DNA of 28,337 nt from JAVBOD01 sp031551045 (GCA_031551045.1 JAVBOD010000014.1:1-28337), one strand, 5' to 3'; shown: positions 8,879-17,054, numbered from the stretch's first letter. Notes: generated by a model not told the origin, from the sequence alone. Translations and numbers: made by a program.

Positions 8879-9880
8879 ATGAATACGGAATATAGCAAAG
8901 AAGATATTCAAAAGCAGCAACTTAACAAAAGCACATCAAGCGCTTCCCCTTTGAAGGCGGGAGGAACCGGCGATTACTCCGCTTCTCTAAAATCAGCCGA
9001 TACGGAGGAAGTAATCGACTTGTGGTTCTACCGGCCTATCGGCTATCGATGGGCTTTGCTGGCAAAAAAGGTACACATTACTCCGAACATGATTACCATT
9101 GCCAGCATATTCATCGGATCGGCGGCCGGCGTGTTGTTCTATTTTCCCGAGTTAAGCATAAACATCATAGGCATGCTATTGTTAGTGCTGGCCAATTCGT
9201 TCGACAGCGCCGACGGCCAGTTGGCTCGCATGACGAACAACAAAACGAAATTGGGGCGCATCCTCGACGGGCTGGCGGGCGATATATGGTTTGCTATCAT
9301 TTATGTGGTATTAGCCCTTCGCACCGTTCACCAAGGATTCTATGGTTTGGACAATGCTTGGATTTGGATCATTGCTTCCGCAGCCGGCGCTTCACATATT
9401 GTTCATGCCTCTATGGCCGATTATTACCGCAACATTCACCTGTATTTCTTATCATTCGGAAAAGGCGGCGAATTCGACAATAGCCGGCAACTTACGGAAG
9501 AGTTGAAAGGGACTTCGTTTTTCAAAAATCCGATAAAGAAAATCATGTTGTGGTTCTATCGTAATTACACCCGCCAACAGGAAACACTGACGCCGAAGTT
9601 TCAAAAATTTATCGGCAGCGTTGAACAAAAGTATCCGGGACACGCATTACCCGACGAGTTGTGTATTGACTTCCGAGCACAAAGCAAACCATTGATGAAG
9701 TACACAAATATTTTACAATTCAACACCCGGGTCATTGCATTATTTATCTGTTTATTCCTCGACCAGCCATTCCTGTATTTCATATTCGATTTGGTGGTGC
9801 TGAACAGTATTTTGTGTTACATGATTGCACGGCACGAGCGGATGTGCAAACGAATGACGGGCAACATAAGGGAGGAATAA
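8879..9880 (+). CDS. CDP-alcohol phosphatidyltransferase family protein (PIP-synthase or DIPPS-like)
   Basis: A 333-residue integral membrane enzyme. After a polar, low-complexity N-terminus of about 45 residues come multiple hydrophobic helices and the CDP-alcohol transferase signature, beginning DSADGQLAR, then a Gly eight residues later and ILDGLAGD. The first three acidic residues sit at canonical distances, but the fourth Asp comes five residues after the third instead of the usual four (D-GLAG-D). Family members join a CDP-activated lipid or alcohol to an alcohol acceptor. In this operon the product is probably a phosphatidylinositol phosphate, or an inositol phosphodiester made from CDP-inositol. 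It follows the NTP transferase by 22 bases. In some thermophiles equivalent cytidylyltransferase and transferase domains are fused; here they are separate. Family certain, substrates inferred. Confidence 0.88.
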   Translation: MNTEYSKEDIQKQQLNKSTSSASPLKAGGTGDYSASLKSADTEEVIDLWFYRPIGYRWALLAKKVHITPNMITIASIFIGSAAGVLFYFPELSINIIGMLLLVLANSFDSADGQLARMTNNKTKLGRILDGLAGDIWFAIIYVVLALRTVHQGFYGLDNAWIWIIASAAGASHIVHASMADYYRNIHLYFLSFGKGGEFDNSRQLTEELKGTSFFKNPIKKIMLWFYRNYTRQQETLTPKFQKFIGSVEQKYPGHALPDELCIDFRAQSKPLMKYTNILQFNTRVIALFICLFLDQPFLYFIFDLVVLNSILCYMIARHERMCKRMTGNIREE

Positions 9881-9927
9881 AAAATTTTAGTTTTACTGGA
9901 AATAGCTAACCTACAAAAATTAAATCA

Positions 9928-11079
9928 GTGAGCAAGGCTACACACATACCAACAGGCGACACGCCCCAAAAGCCTTCTCCCTTCGGGGGAAAGGGGGCTT
10001 CCAAGTGGAAAATCGCTCTTTTCATTTTAGGTGTATTGATTTTTGCCTATATGATTTATGCGCTCGGCATAGAAACCATTTGGCAAAATATCAAAGACAC
10101 CGGCTGGTGGTTTGCACCCATTATCGGCATATGGCTGGTGGTGTATTTCATTAATGCCTGTGCCTGGAACGCCATTATCCGCAATAAGGAAACGCCTCAA
10201 GACACATTCCCTTCTTTTCTGAAAATATTCAAAGTCACGATTAGCGGCTACAGCATCAATTATATCACTCCCGTAGTAGCGTTGGGCGGCGAACCTTATC
10301 GTATTTTGGAAATACAGGGCGAACTCGGCTCGCGCAAAGCCACATCGGCAGTGCTTTCCTACAGCATGATGCACATTCTTTCGCATTTTGTTTTCTGGAT
10401 GTGTTCTATTATTTTGATTCTCTTTTGGCTGCGTCCACCGTGGGGATTGGCCGTTGGTTGTATTGCAGCGTTTTTTGTGTTTGTATTTTTCCTGTATTTC
10501 ATTTTCAAAGGCTACCGGAAAGGATTAGTCGCAAAGACATTCCGTATAGTAGGAAAAATTCCTATAGTCAAAAATAAAGTAAAAAAATTTAACGAGGAGA
10601 AGTTTCACAGCTTTCAGGAAATCGACAAGAATATTGTAAATCTCTACACCAATCGTAAGCCTACATTTTTCTTGGCATTATTCTTAGAGGTGTTGGCACG
10701 CACGGTTTCGTGCTTCGAAATTTTCTTCATAGCCAAAGCCATCAATATCGATATTTCATTGATAGATGCGATTGTCGTATATGCCGGTTCTACCCTATTT
10801 TCCAATATCATGTTTTTTTCGCCGATGCAACTGGGGACGCGCGAAGGAGGACTGGCACTTACGTTGAACATCATGGGCCTGTCGGCCGGATTAGGAATTT
10901 ATATGGGATTGGTCATGCGCATCCGCGAATTATTCTGGATTGGCGTCGGGCTTTTGCTCATGCATATCAAACTGCCATCGCAACAACGAAAGCCCGAATC
11001 GATAAAAACACTTGCGCACATGAAACTATCGGATGTAACCGAAACGACAGCAGTAGATACTAATTCATTAATGACATGA
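9928..11079 (+). CDS. LPG-synthase transmembrane-region (UPF0104) family membrane protein, possible lipid flippase
   Basis: A 383-residue polytopic membrane protein matching the lysylphosphatidylglycerol synthase transmembrane-region family (PF03706). It has about eight hydrophobic helices, the loop SINYITPVVALGGEPYRI, and a later FFSPMQLGTREGGLAL segment typical of the family. It lacks the soluble aminoacyl-transferase domain of MprF, so only the flippase-like half is present. Translation appears to begin at GTG 9928; the next in-frame ATG lies beyond the first membrane helix. Residues about 13-24 are a Gly/Pro/Ser-rich stretch encoded by a palindromic DNA segment. The stop overlaps the next start as ATGA at 11076-11079, indicating translational coupling with the HAD gene. 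Transport of the operon's lipid across the inner membrane is a sensible inference. Confidence 0.82.
   Translation: MSKATHIPTGDTPQKPSPFGGKGASKWKIALFILGVLIFAYMIYALGIETIWQNIKDTGWWFAPIIGIWLVVYFINACAWNAIIRNKETPQDTFPSFLKIFKVTISGYSINYITPVVALGGEPYRILEIQGELGSRKATSAVLSYSMMHILSHFVFWMCSIILILFWLRPPWGLAVGCIAAFFVFVFFLYFIFKGYRKGLVAKTFRIVGKIPIVKNKVKKFNEEKFHSFQEIDKNIVNLYTNRKPTFFLALFLEVLARTVSCFEIFFIAKAINIDISLIDAIVVYAGSTLFSNIMFFSPMQLGTREGGLALTLNIMGLSAGLGIYMGLVMRIRELFWIGVGLLLMHIKLPSQQRKPESIKTLAHMKLSDVTETTAVDTNSLMT
9970..10000 (+). repeat. In-frame imperfect palindrome in the N-terminal coding part of the UPF0104 gene
   Basis: A 31-base segment begins AAGCC and ends GGCTT, and contains CTCCC-TTCG-GGGG, able to form a hairpin with a TTCG tetraloop. 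It encodes a disordered KPSPFGGKGAS stretch before the first membrane helix. It resembles small palindromic elements that insert in frame in tolerant protein regions, but only one clear copy is visible here. Confidence 0.4.
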
Positions 11080-11801
11080 AAAGCATGCAACCCAAAATAA
11101 AAGGCATATTGTTCGACTACGGCGGAACCATCGACACCAACGGCATTCATTGGTTCGAAGTTTTCTATCAAATGTATGCACAAGAAGAAATTATTTCCGA
11201 TAAGGAAATCCTTCGTAAGGCTTATATTTTCGGGGAACAGGAGATGGAGCGAAACAGCCATCTCGTAAAACCCGCGCACACCTTCAAACATAACCTGCAG
11301 CAGAAAGTACGTTATCAAGCAGACTACCTGACACAACGGCAATCAGTAAATAAATTGTCGCAACAACACGAAAAAAATATCGTGGAAAACTGCTACGATT
11401 TCGTGCGGAAAAACATAGCGGAACAAAGTAAGATTTTGGAAAAATTGGCCGAACGGTTTCCGATGATAGTAGTATCGAATTTTTATGGGAACCTGCAAAG
11501 CGTATTACGTGATTTCGGCATCGACCACTATTTTAAAACGATTATAGAGTCGGCAAAAGCGGGTATCCGTAAGCCTTCGCCAGACATATTCCGGCTGGGA
11601 GTTGCGGCGCTGGAGATGGATGCCAAGCACATCGCCGTTATTGGCGACTCTTATAAAAACGATATGGCTCCTGCCAAAGAAATCGGATGTACCGGTATCT
11701 GGCTTAAAAGCATTGGCTGGGACGACGAAGAGGATCGTATGCAGACAGCCGATTATGTGATTAATGATTTGGCGGAAGTCCTGCCCCTTTTTGGAATTTA
11801 A
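11076..11801 (+). CDS. HAD-superfamily hydrolase, probable phosphatase of the inositol operon
   Basis: A 241-residue soluble HAD protein. Motif I is FDYGGTID with nucleophile Asp14; the usual second Asp (DxD) is replaced by Gly16, as in other DxGGT-type HADs. Motif II is IVVSNFYG, motif III the lysine in AGIRKPSPDIF, and motif IV GDSYKNDM. A helical cap lies between motifs I and II, placing it in HAD subfamily IA. Its start overlaps the stop of the upstream membrane protein by four bases (ATGA), so the two are translationally coupled; an in-frame ATG at 11085 is an alternative start. In context it is the best candidate to remove a phosphate from phosphatidylinositol phosphate, from di-inositol phosphate phosphate, or from inositol phosphate. 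The substrate is inferred from position only. Confidence 0.85.
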   Translation: MKSMQPKIKGILFDYGGTIDTNGIHWFEVFYQMYAQEEIISDKEILRKAYIFGEQEMERNSHLVKPAHTFKHNLQQKVRYQADYLTQRQSVNKLSQQHEKNIVENCYDFVRKNIAEQSKILEKLAERFPMIVVSNFYGNLQSVLRDFGIDHYFKTIIESAKAGIRKPSPDIFRLGVAALEMDAKHIAVIGDSYKNDMAPAKEIGCTGIWLKSIGWDDEEDRMQTADYVINDLAEVLPLFGI

Positions 11802-11838
11802 TTTTTTAAATACTATAATAATTAACGAATCAACTAAT

Positions 11839-13158
11839 ATGGAAAAAATCAACGTTCAACAACCTAACGGGAAGTTAGGGGTGTTAGTAGTAGGCATCAA
11901 TGGTGCCGTATCGTCCACCTTTATTGCCGGCACTTATGCCGTACGTAAGGGGCTTAACAAGCCTATCGGCTCTATCACGCAAATGGCCACTATCCGCCTG
12001 GGGCAACGGAATGAAAACCGTTTCCCGAAAATTAAAGACATTGTTCCTCTGGCTAATTTAGACCAGTTAATTTTCGGAGGATGGGATATTCAAGACGAAA
12101 ATTTATACGAGTCGCTGATGCGTGCCGAAGTATTGCAGGCTAAAGACATTGAACCGTTACGTGCCGACATGGAGCAACTTCGCCCGATGAAAGCCGTGTT
12201 CGATCAAAACTATGTGAAACGCCTTCACGGTACACACGTGAAAACCGGCGCCAGCAAATGGGATTTGATGGAACAAGTGCGCGAAGATATTCGCAACTTC
12301 AAAGCAAAAAACAATTGCGACCGCTTGGTGATGATTTGGTGTGGAAGTACGGAAGTATTTCTACCCTCCGGAGAAATTCACAAAGACCTCGCCAAATTTG
12401 AAAAAGCGATGAAAGACAATCATGCCGAAATCGCGCCGAGCATGATTTATGCGTATGCTGCACTCTCCGAAAAAATACCCTACATCAACGGAGCCCCGAA
12501 CTTGACAACGGATTTTCCGGCCATGTTGGACTTTGCCGCCAAACAAGGCGTTCCGGTATGCGGAAAAGATTTCAAAACGGGACAAACCATGATGAAAACC
12601 GTACTGGCGCCAATGTTCAAAACACGGATGTTGGGATTGAACGGTTGGTTTTCTACCAATATTTTGGGTAACCGCGACGGCGAGGTACTCGATGATCCGG
12701 GCTCTTTCAAAACCAAAGAAGAAAGTAAATTATCGGTTATCGACACTATTCTTCAACCCGAATTATATCCCGAATTATATGGCGATGTGTATCACAAAGT
12801 GCGCATCAATTACTATCCGCCACGCAAAGACGAGAAAGAAGCATGGGACAATATCGATATTTTCGGATGGATGGGCTATCCCATGCAATTGAAAGTTAAT
12901 TTCCTTTGCCGTGACTCTATTTTAGCGGCTCCGATTTGTTTGGATTTGGTGCTGTTGAACGACCTTGCTCAACGTTGCGGATTTTCGGGCATTCAACATC
13001 GGCTTTCGTTCTACTTCAAGAGTCCGATGCACGAAGAAAACCAACATCCGGAACATGATTTATTCATTCAAAGCGTGAAATTGAAAAATACGCTCCGTAT
13101 GATTATCAACGAGAAACCGGTTGATTTCATAGATGAAACAATTGATTTATTCCGTTAA
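11839..13158 (+). CDS. ino1: Inositol-3-phosphate synthase (myo-inositol-1-phosphate synthase)
   Basis: A 439-residue cytoplasmic enzyme converting glucose 6-phosphate to myo-inositol 3-phosphate with bound NAD. The NAD-binding loop VVGINGAVSSTF starts near residue 17. The family core GWFSTNILGNRDGEVLDD and the lysine-containing FKTKEESKLSV, matching the catalytic region of eukaryotic and archaeal synthases, are followed by GWMGYPMQLKVNFLCRDS. I use ATG 11839, which places the Rossmann strand where the family has it; an upstream in-frame ATG at 11764 lies inside the HAD gene. The gene is 37 bases after the HAD gene and ends the operon; the inverted repeat at 13181-13309 follows. It supplies the inositol phosphate that gives the operon its likely purpose. 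Bacteroides species have a comparable synthase in a known inositol-lipid locus. Confidence 0.95.
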   Translation: MEKINVQQPNGKLGVLVVGINGAVSSTFIAGTYAVRKGLNKPIGSITQMATIRLGQRNENRFPKIKDIVPLANLDQLIFGGWDIQDENLYESLMRAEVLQAKDIEPLRADMEQLRPMKAVFDQNYVKRLHGTHVKTGASKWDLMEQVREDIRNFKAKNNCDRLVMIWCGSTEVFLPSGEIHKDLAKFEKAMKDNHAEIAPSMIYAYAALSEKIPYINGAPNLTTDFPAMLDFAAKQGVPVCGKDFKTGQTMMKTVLAPMFKTRMLGLNGWFSTNILGNRDGEVLDDPGSFKTKEESKLSVIDTILQPELYPELYGDVYHKVRINYYPPRKDEKEAWDNIDIFGWMGYPMQLKVNFLCRDSILAAPICLDLVLLNDLAQRCGFSGIQHRLSFYFKSPMHEENQHPEHDLFIQSVKLKNTLRMIINEKPVDFIDETIDLFR

Positions 13159-13180
13159 GAATACGCCGGCATATAGACAC

Positions 13181-13309
13181 GAGGCTGTTCAAAAAGTCAG
13201 CGACACAATAACCGCAAAGGCGCAAAGATTTTACTCAAAGAACCTGCCCGAATGAACATATTCGTTCAGGCAGGTTCTTTGCGGTAAAAAATGCTTTTTG
13301 GACAGCCTC
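13181..13309. repeat. Nested inverted repeat downstream of the inositol operon (terminator-like or MITE-like)
   Basis: The outer arms 13181-13196 (GAGGCTGTTCAAAAAG) and 13294-13309 pair with one T/G difference. Within them, 13236-13256 and 13261-13281 form a second long hairpin of about 21 pairs with few mismatches. CCGCAAAG near 13212 is also complementary to CTTTGCGG near 13277. The size (129 bases), terminal inverted arms and non-coding content suit a small non-autonomous element, but no flanking direct duplication is evident. It may also stop transcription leaving the synthase gene. Confidence 0.6.
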
Positions 13310-13397
13310 TTGCGTACGGCCTTTTTGAAGCTTATCTGTCCAAAAGACTTGCCCATAAAAAACAGGAAAATTTCATGCATAGCATGAACGTGAAAGT

Positions 13398-14882
13398 ATG
13401 CAGCATACGAAACATTTTTATATCGCTATCATCTTCTTGATTTGTTGCCAGACAAGCCATGCCCAGTTTGTCATGCGCCACCAATTAAAGCCGCTACGGC
13501 TGCCCGATTCGACAGATATTGCCTATTATTCCCCAAAAAAATTCGGCACGGCAGCGGGCATGGTTTTCACGCTGAATATGGGCGTTTGGGCTTTCGATCG
13601 CTATGTGCTGAAGGGCGATTATGCCTATATTGACATACACACCATCAAGAAGAATCTCACAGGCGGCTTCAAATGGGACAATGATAACTTGGGAACCAAT
13701 ATGTTTTTTCATCCCTATCACGGAAATTTATATTACAATGCGGCACGCTCCAATGGTTATAATTACTGGGCTTCCGGGGCATTTGCCTTTGCCGGGAGCG
13801 CCATGTGGGAATTGTTCATGGAAAACGAAGCGCCCTCCATCAACGACATTTTTGCGACACCTATCGGCGGAATGGCTATCGGCGAAGTGACTTATCGCAC
13901 ATCGGACTTGTTAATCGACGATCGCACCAAAGGCTGGAATCGCTTTGGGCGTGAGCTGGGCATTTTTCTGATTGACCCTACCCGCGGGCTTTCCCGGATT
14001 TTGAGCGGCGATGCATGGCGCCGCCGCGCCACCAGAGGCCAACAGTTCGGCATGCCGCTGTTGAGCATTGAAATTTCCACCGGCATGCGGGTACTCGAAC
14101 TTCGCGATGATATTTTTGACAAAGGCGCCGGGTTTGCCATGGAAGTAAGCCTGGAGTATGGTGATAAATTCGATCATGAAGATGTTAAGCCGTATGATTT
14201 TTTCAGCTTCCGGGCAAATATCAACGGGCACAGTGCGCAACCGGCCATTAGTCAGGTTAATGTTATCGGGCAATTGTGGGGCACTTCTTTTCAACTCAAA
14301 AAGCATTATTTAGGCATAGGCATCTATCAGTATTTCGACTTCTATGATTCAGATACGATTTCCACCGAACAATCGAATAAAGCGCCGTATAAATTCGGTG
14401 CGCCGGCATCGTTCGGCATCGGGTTCTATCACCGGAACAACACCTGGAAACGATGGACATTCGATTCGTACGGACATATAAATGCCATACTGATGGGCGC
14501 TTCGCTCAGCGACCACTACCTGGTAGATAACCGGAATTACAATCTGGGCAACGGATTCGGGTGGAAATGCGGCATCAATGTATGCTACCAAGATAAGCTC
14601 TCCCTCTCGTTGCTGCTCGAAGGGTTTAGGTTATATACGCATAAAGGTTATCCCGAAAATTGCGATATATCGATGGCTATGGATAAAGATCTCAATGCAC
14701 AAGGCGATGCGTCGAATGCTACCTTCAACATATCGAGCCTCATCATGCAAATAAAATTATTCAAGCAGGTTTACCTCACCATGTCGTCGTCGGCCTACCA
14801 ACGTACTACACGTTACAAGTATTTCCCTCAAGCCTATTCCTTCACCGGTGAAGGAAAATTTATGCTGACATATAAATTTTAG
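13398..14882 (+). CDS. DUF3943 domain outer-membrane protein
   Basis: A 494-residue protein with a signal peptide (hydrophobic residues about 7-18, cleavage near SHA-QF). The region around residues 75-170 carries the DUF3943 pattern, including WDNDNLGTNMFFHPYHGNLY and a WELFMENEAPSINDIFATP stretch. The second half consists of alternating, aromatic-rich strands and ends in YKF, consistent with an outer-membrane beta-barrel. Function of the family is not known. It is separated from the inositol operon by 239 bases containing the nested repeat, so it is probably transcribed independently, though I see no consensus promoter box just upstream. It is convergent with the DUF5723-OmpA gene. Confidence 0.85.
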   Translation: MQHTKHFYIAIIFLICCQTSHAQFVMRHQLKPLRLPDSTDIAYYSPKKFGTAAGMVFTLNMGVWAFDRYVLKGDYAYIDIHTIKKNLTGGFKWDNDNLGTNMFFHPYHGNLYYNAARSNGYNYWASGAFAFAGSAMWELFMENEAPSINDIFATPIGGMAIGEVTYRTSDLLIDDRTKGWNRFGRELGIFLIDPTRGLSRILSGDAWRRRATRGQQFGMPLLSIEISTGMRVLELRDDIFDKGAGFAMEVSLEYGDKFDHEDVKPYDFFSFRANINGHSAQPAISQVNVIGQLWGTSFQLKKHYLGIGIYQYFDFYDSDTISTEQSNKAPYKFGAPASFGIGFYHRNNTWKRWTFDSYGHINAILMGASLSDHYLVDNRNYNLGNGFGWKCGINVCYQDKLSLSLLLEGFRLYTHKGYPENCDISMAMDKDLNAQGDASNATFNISSLIMQIKLFKQVYLTMSSSAYQRTTRYKYFPQAYSFTGEGKFMLTYKF

Positions 14883-15010
14883 GATATTGTTTAATACCGA
14901 TTTGACAAATGTAATAGTCCAATTACATTGGCCTAAACATTTATAGCATCGGCATTATACCGGAAATAGATTGGATTAATAAGGTGGTTCATATTGGTAT
15001 AACATCCCTG

Positions 15011-15043
15011 AAAATAAAAAGCCGGTTCACTGCGGAAACCGGC
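15011..15043 (-). terminator. Rho-independent terminator of the DUF5723-OmpA gene
   Basis: On the minus strand, GCCGGTT and AACCGGC (15037-15043 and 15021-15027) form a GC-rich stem with a nine-base loop, followed by TTTTTATTTT. It lies about 25 bases past the stop of the minus-strand gene. The plus-strand side has only a weak T-tract, so termination of the DUF3943 transcript here is less sure. Confidence 0.8.
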
Positions 15044-15067
15044 CTTTCAATGCTGCTACACTATTTT

Positions 15068-17023
15068 TTAATAATGCATTTTTATTTCTACCCGCCTGTT
15101 CTTGCTACGCCCTTCGGTGGTATTGTTATCGACAATAGGTTGAGTTTGTCCGTATCCGATGGCGGTCATGCGGTCGCCGGCAACGCCCTTCGACGCTAAA
15201 TATTTTTTTACCGCTTGTGCGCGTTTTTCGGATAGAACCTGATTGGCCTTTGCGTTCCCGGTATTATCGGTATGTCCTTCGATATCTACTTTTACCGTGG
15301 AATGTTCTTGCAATAGCGCGGCTAATTCGTCCAATGCAAAATACGATTTCAATAACAACTGATCGCTTCCCGAAGCAAAGAAAATTTGTTGAGCGGCGAG
15401 ATTGACTTTTTGTACAACTTCCTCTTGAATTTCCGGCATCGTATCTTTTACCGGCCTTTCTACAACTACTATTTCTCCTACGGCAGGAAGCTTTTCTTCC
15501 ACTTGTTTCAACGAATCTAAACGGCTTGTTTCTGCGATAACCGGTTGAGGATAATGACAAATTACGGGTGTCATCTCAGGTTCGGGCTTAACTGCTTTGG
15601 AGCTCGGTTTCTTCTTAAAGATAGGTATGCTAAAGCCTATATGAATATCGGCGCCTTTAATATTGTCGCTTACCAAATTCGAAAGGACGGAACCGGAACC
15701 AACAAAGAAGGGCCCTACGTTAAAACCAATACCCCAGCTGACTTGTTTCAGGGAATTATAGGCTATGGGGCTATATACGCTAAACCATTTTGACTCATAA
15801 CGTGGAGTCATGTAGTAATAATTGCTGTAACGGCCACCATAACCCTTGCCCAACAAACTAACAGTAGCCCCCGCATTCACAAATAAGCGCTTATACATAT
15901 TCCAATCGACATTCATGCGCAACGTAGTCGGCAAGTTAACTTTATAATCATGCGGCATGCTTGTTTCCGTAATGATACCTTTGCTTTGTAAATAATCAAG
16001 ATACTCGTCCAGCGAGCGGTCATCCAAATCCAAATCGGATACCGGATAGTCGGCAGCAAGGTTGTTAATCGTATAGTTCGTTGCATTTTTAGAGGCGGAA
16101 TATTTTACCTTCCCGATATCGGTTACCGAAACCGATGCTTTCAACAAGTAGCGGGTGCGGCAGTTTTCCAACCATGAATCGCGGTCGGGAGCCGGCACCG
16201 AGCGGGCGCCTTCGCGATACCATTCATATTCCAGCCCTAAATCCATTCCGAAATTACCGCTTTTTTCAGCATAATCCAACAGATCGCCCGCCTCAAAGTC
16301 ACCGGCTACCTTATCAAGTCCCGCCGAATAAAGCATCGTCATATTTCCCTGCAGCGTCCTAATCATATCGGTGCTCAGTTCCTCGTCCACTTCCACATTA
16401 AGGTTATTGATACGGGCAGAACCACCGGCAATACCTATTACATATTTTCCGGTAAAGCCTCCTTTAACAGTATGTTGTTCATTTTGCCAAATCACCCGCG
16501 CATAGGTCAAGCCAATATCGGCAAAACCATGTGCATCGACCATTAAGTTATCTTGGGTATAGGGCACGCCGAAATAATTGGCATTGGCATCGCCGAATAA
16601 TTGAAAGATATCATTGTCCAGATTTTTCTCATTCACAATAAAACGCACCCTCGATGATACTCCGAATGCCCCCGCTTTAGGCCCCAGATCTACCATAAAG
16701 GAGGGCCCGAGCATATCGACATTGAAGAACATATTTTTTTTAGCCGAATTATCGATTTTGAAAAAATCTACCCCTTCCTCCATGTTGTCAAGATTTCCGT
16801 CAAAAATAGATTTTTTACGTAGTTCGTAACCGTTGTTGATAGCGCCAAGATTAAAAGAAAATATATTCACATTCACGCTGTAACGGCTACCGGCGATAGA
16901 TGCCGGATTAAAAACCATCCCTCCTACTGTTTGATAATTGCTGTAGTTATAGCCTAAAAAGTCCTGAGCATTTACTGCCCCAACACATAATAATACAAAT
17001 GATAACAATAATAGTTTTTTCAT
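15068..17023 (-). CDS. DUF5723 family protein with C-terminal OmpA domain
   Basis: A 651-residue protein with a clear signal peptide (residues 1-19, ending AVNAQD). The large middle region is an outer-membrane beta-barrel of the DUF5723 type, recognised by the N-terminal pattern of a Tyr/Asn-rich start and GGMVFNPASIAGSRYSVNVN. After a charged linker with several Glu and Pro residues comes an OmpA/MotB peptidoglycan-binding domain (about 535-651): FASGSDQLL, IEGHTDNTGNAKANQVLSEK and RRVEI contain the usual Asp and Arg that bind diaminopimelate. The protein therefore probably anchors the outer membrane to the cell wall. It is monocistronic: a -7-like box lies upstream and a strong terminator lies downstream. 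Confidence 0.9.
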   Translation of the reverse strand: MKKLLLLSFVLLCVGAVNAQDFLGYNYSNYQTVGGMVFNPASIAGSRYSVNVNIFSFNLGAINNGYELRKKSIFDGNLDNMEEGVDFFKIDNSAKKNMFFNVDMLGPSFMVDLGPKAGAFGVSSRVRFIVNEKNLDNDIFQLFGDANANYFGVPYTQDNLMVDAHGFADIGLTYARVIWQNEQHTVKGGFTGKYVIGIAGGSARINNLNVEVDEELSTDMIRTLQGNMTMLYSAGLDKVAGDFEAGDLLDYAEKSGNFGMDLGLEYEWYREGARSVPAPDRDSWLENCRTRYLLKASVSVTDIGKVKYSASKNATNYTINNLAADYPVSDLDLDDRSLDEYLDYLQSKGIITETSMPHDYKVNLPTTLRMNVDWNMYKRLFVNAGATVSLLGKGYGGRYSNYYYMTPRYESKWFSVYSPIAYNSLKQVSWGIGFNVGPFFVGSGSVLSNLVSDNIKGADIHIGFSIPIFKKKPSSKAVKPEPEMTPVICHYPQPVIAETSRLDSLKQVEEKLPAVGEIVVVERPVKDTMPEIQEEVVQKVNLAAQQIFFASGSDQLLLKSYFALDELAALLQEHSTVKVDIEGHTDNTGNAKANQVLSEKRAQAVKKYLASKGVAGDRMTAIGYGQTQPIVDNNTTEGRSKNRRVEIKMHY

Positions 17024-17046
17024 ATATAAGATTTAAAAATAAATGG

Positions 17047-17054
17047 CAAAGATG
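17047..17054 (-). promoter_or_regulatory. Probable -7 box of the DUF5723-OmpA gene
   Basis: Reading the minus strand, CATCTTTG differs from TAnnTTTG at one base and lies about 24 bases before the ATG at 17023. No clear -33 element is seen. Confidence 0.45.

Noticed and set aside
11764..11838. Longer start for inositol-3-phosphate synthase at 11764
   Set aside because: It would lie within the HAD gene and add residues not expected before the NAD-binding fold; ATG 11839 fits the family length.
13181..13309. Insertion sequence remnant
   Set aside because: Inverted arms are present but there is no transposase fragment or clear target duplication, so only a repeat is called.
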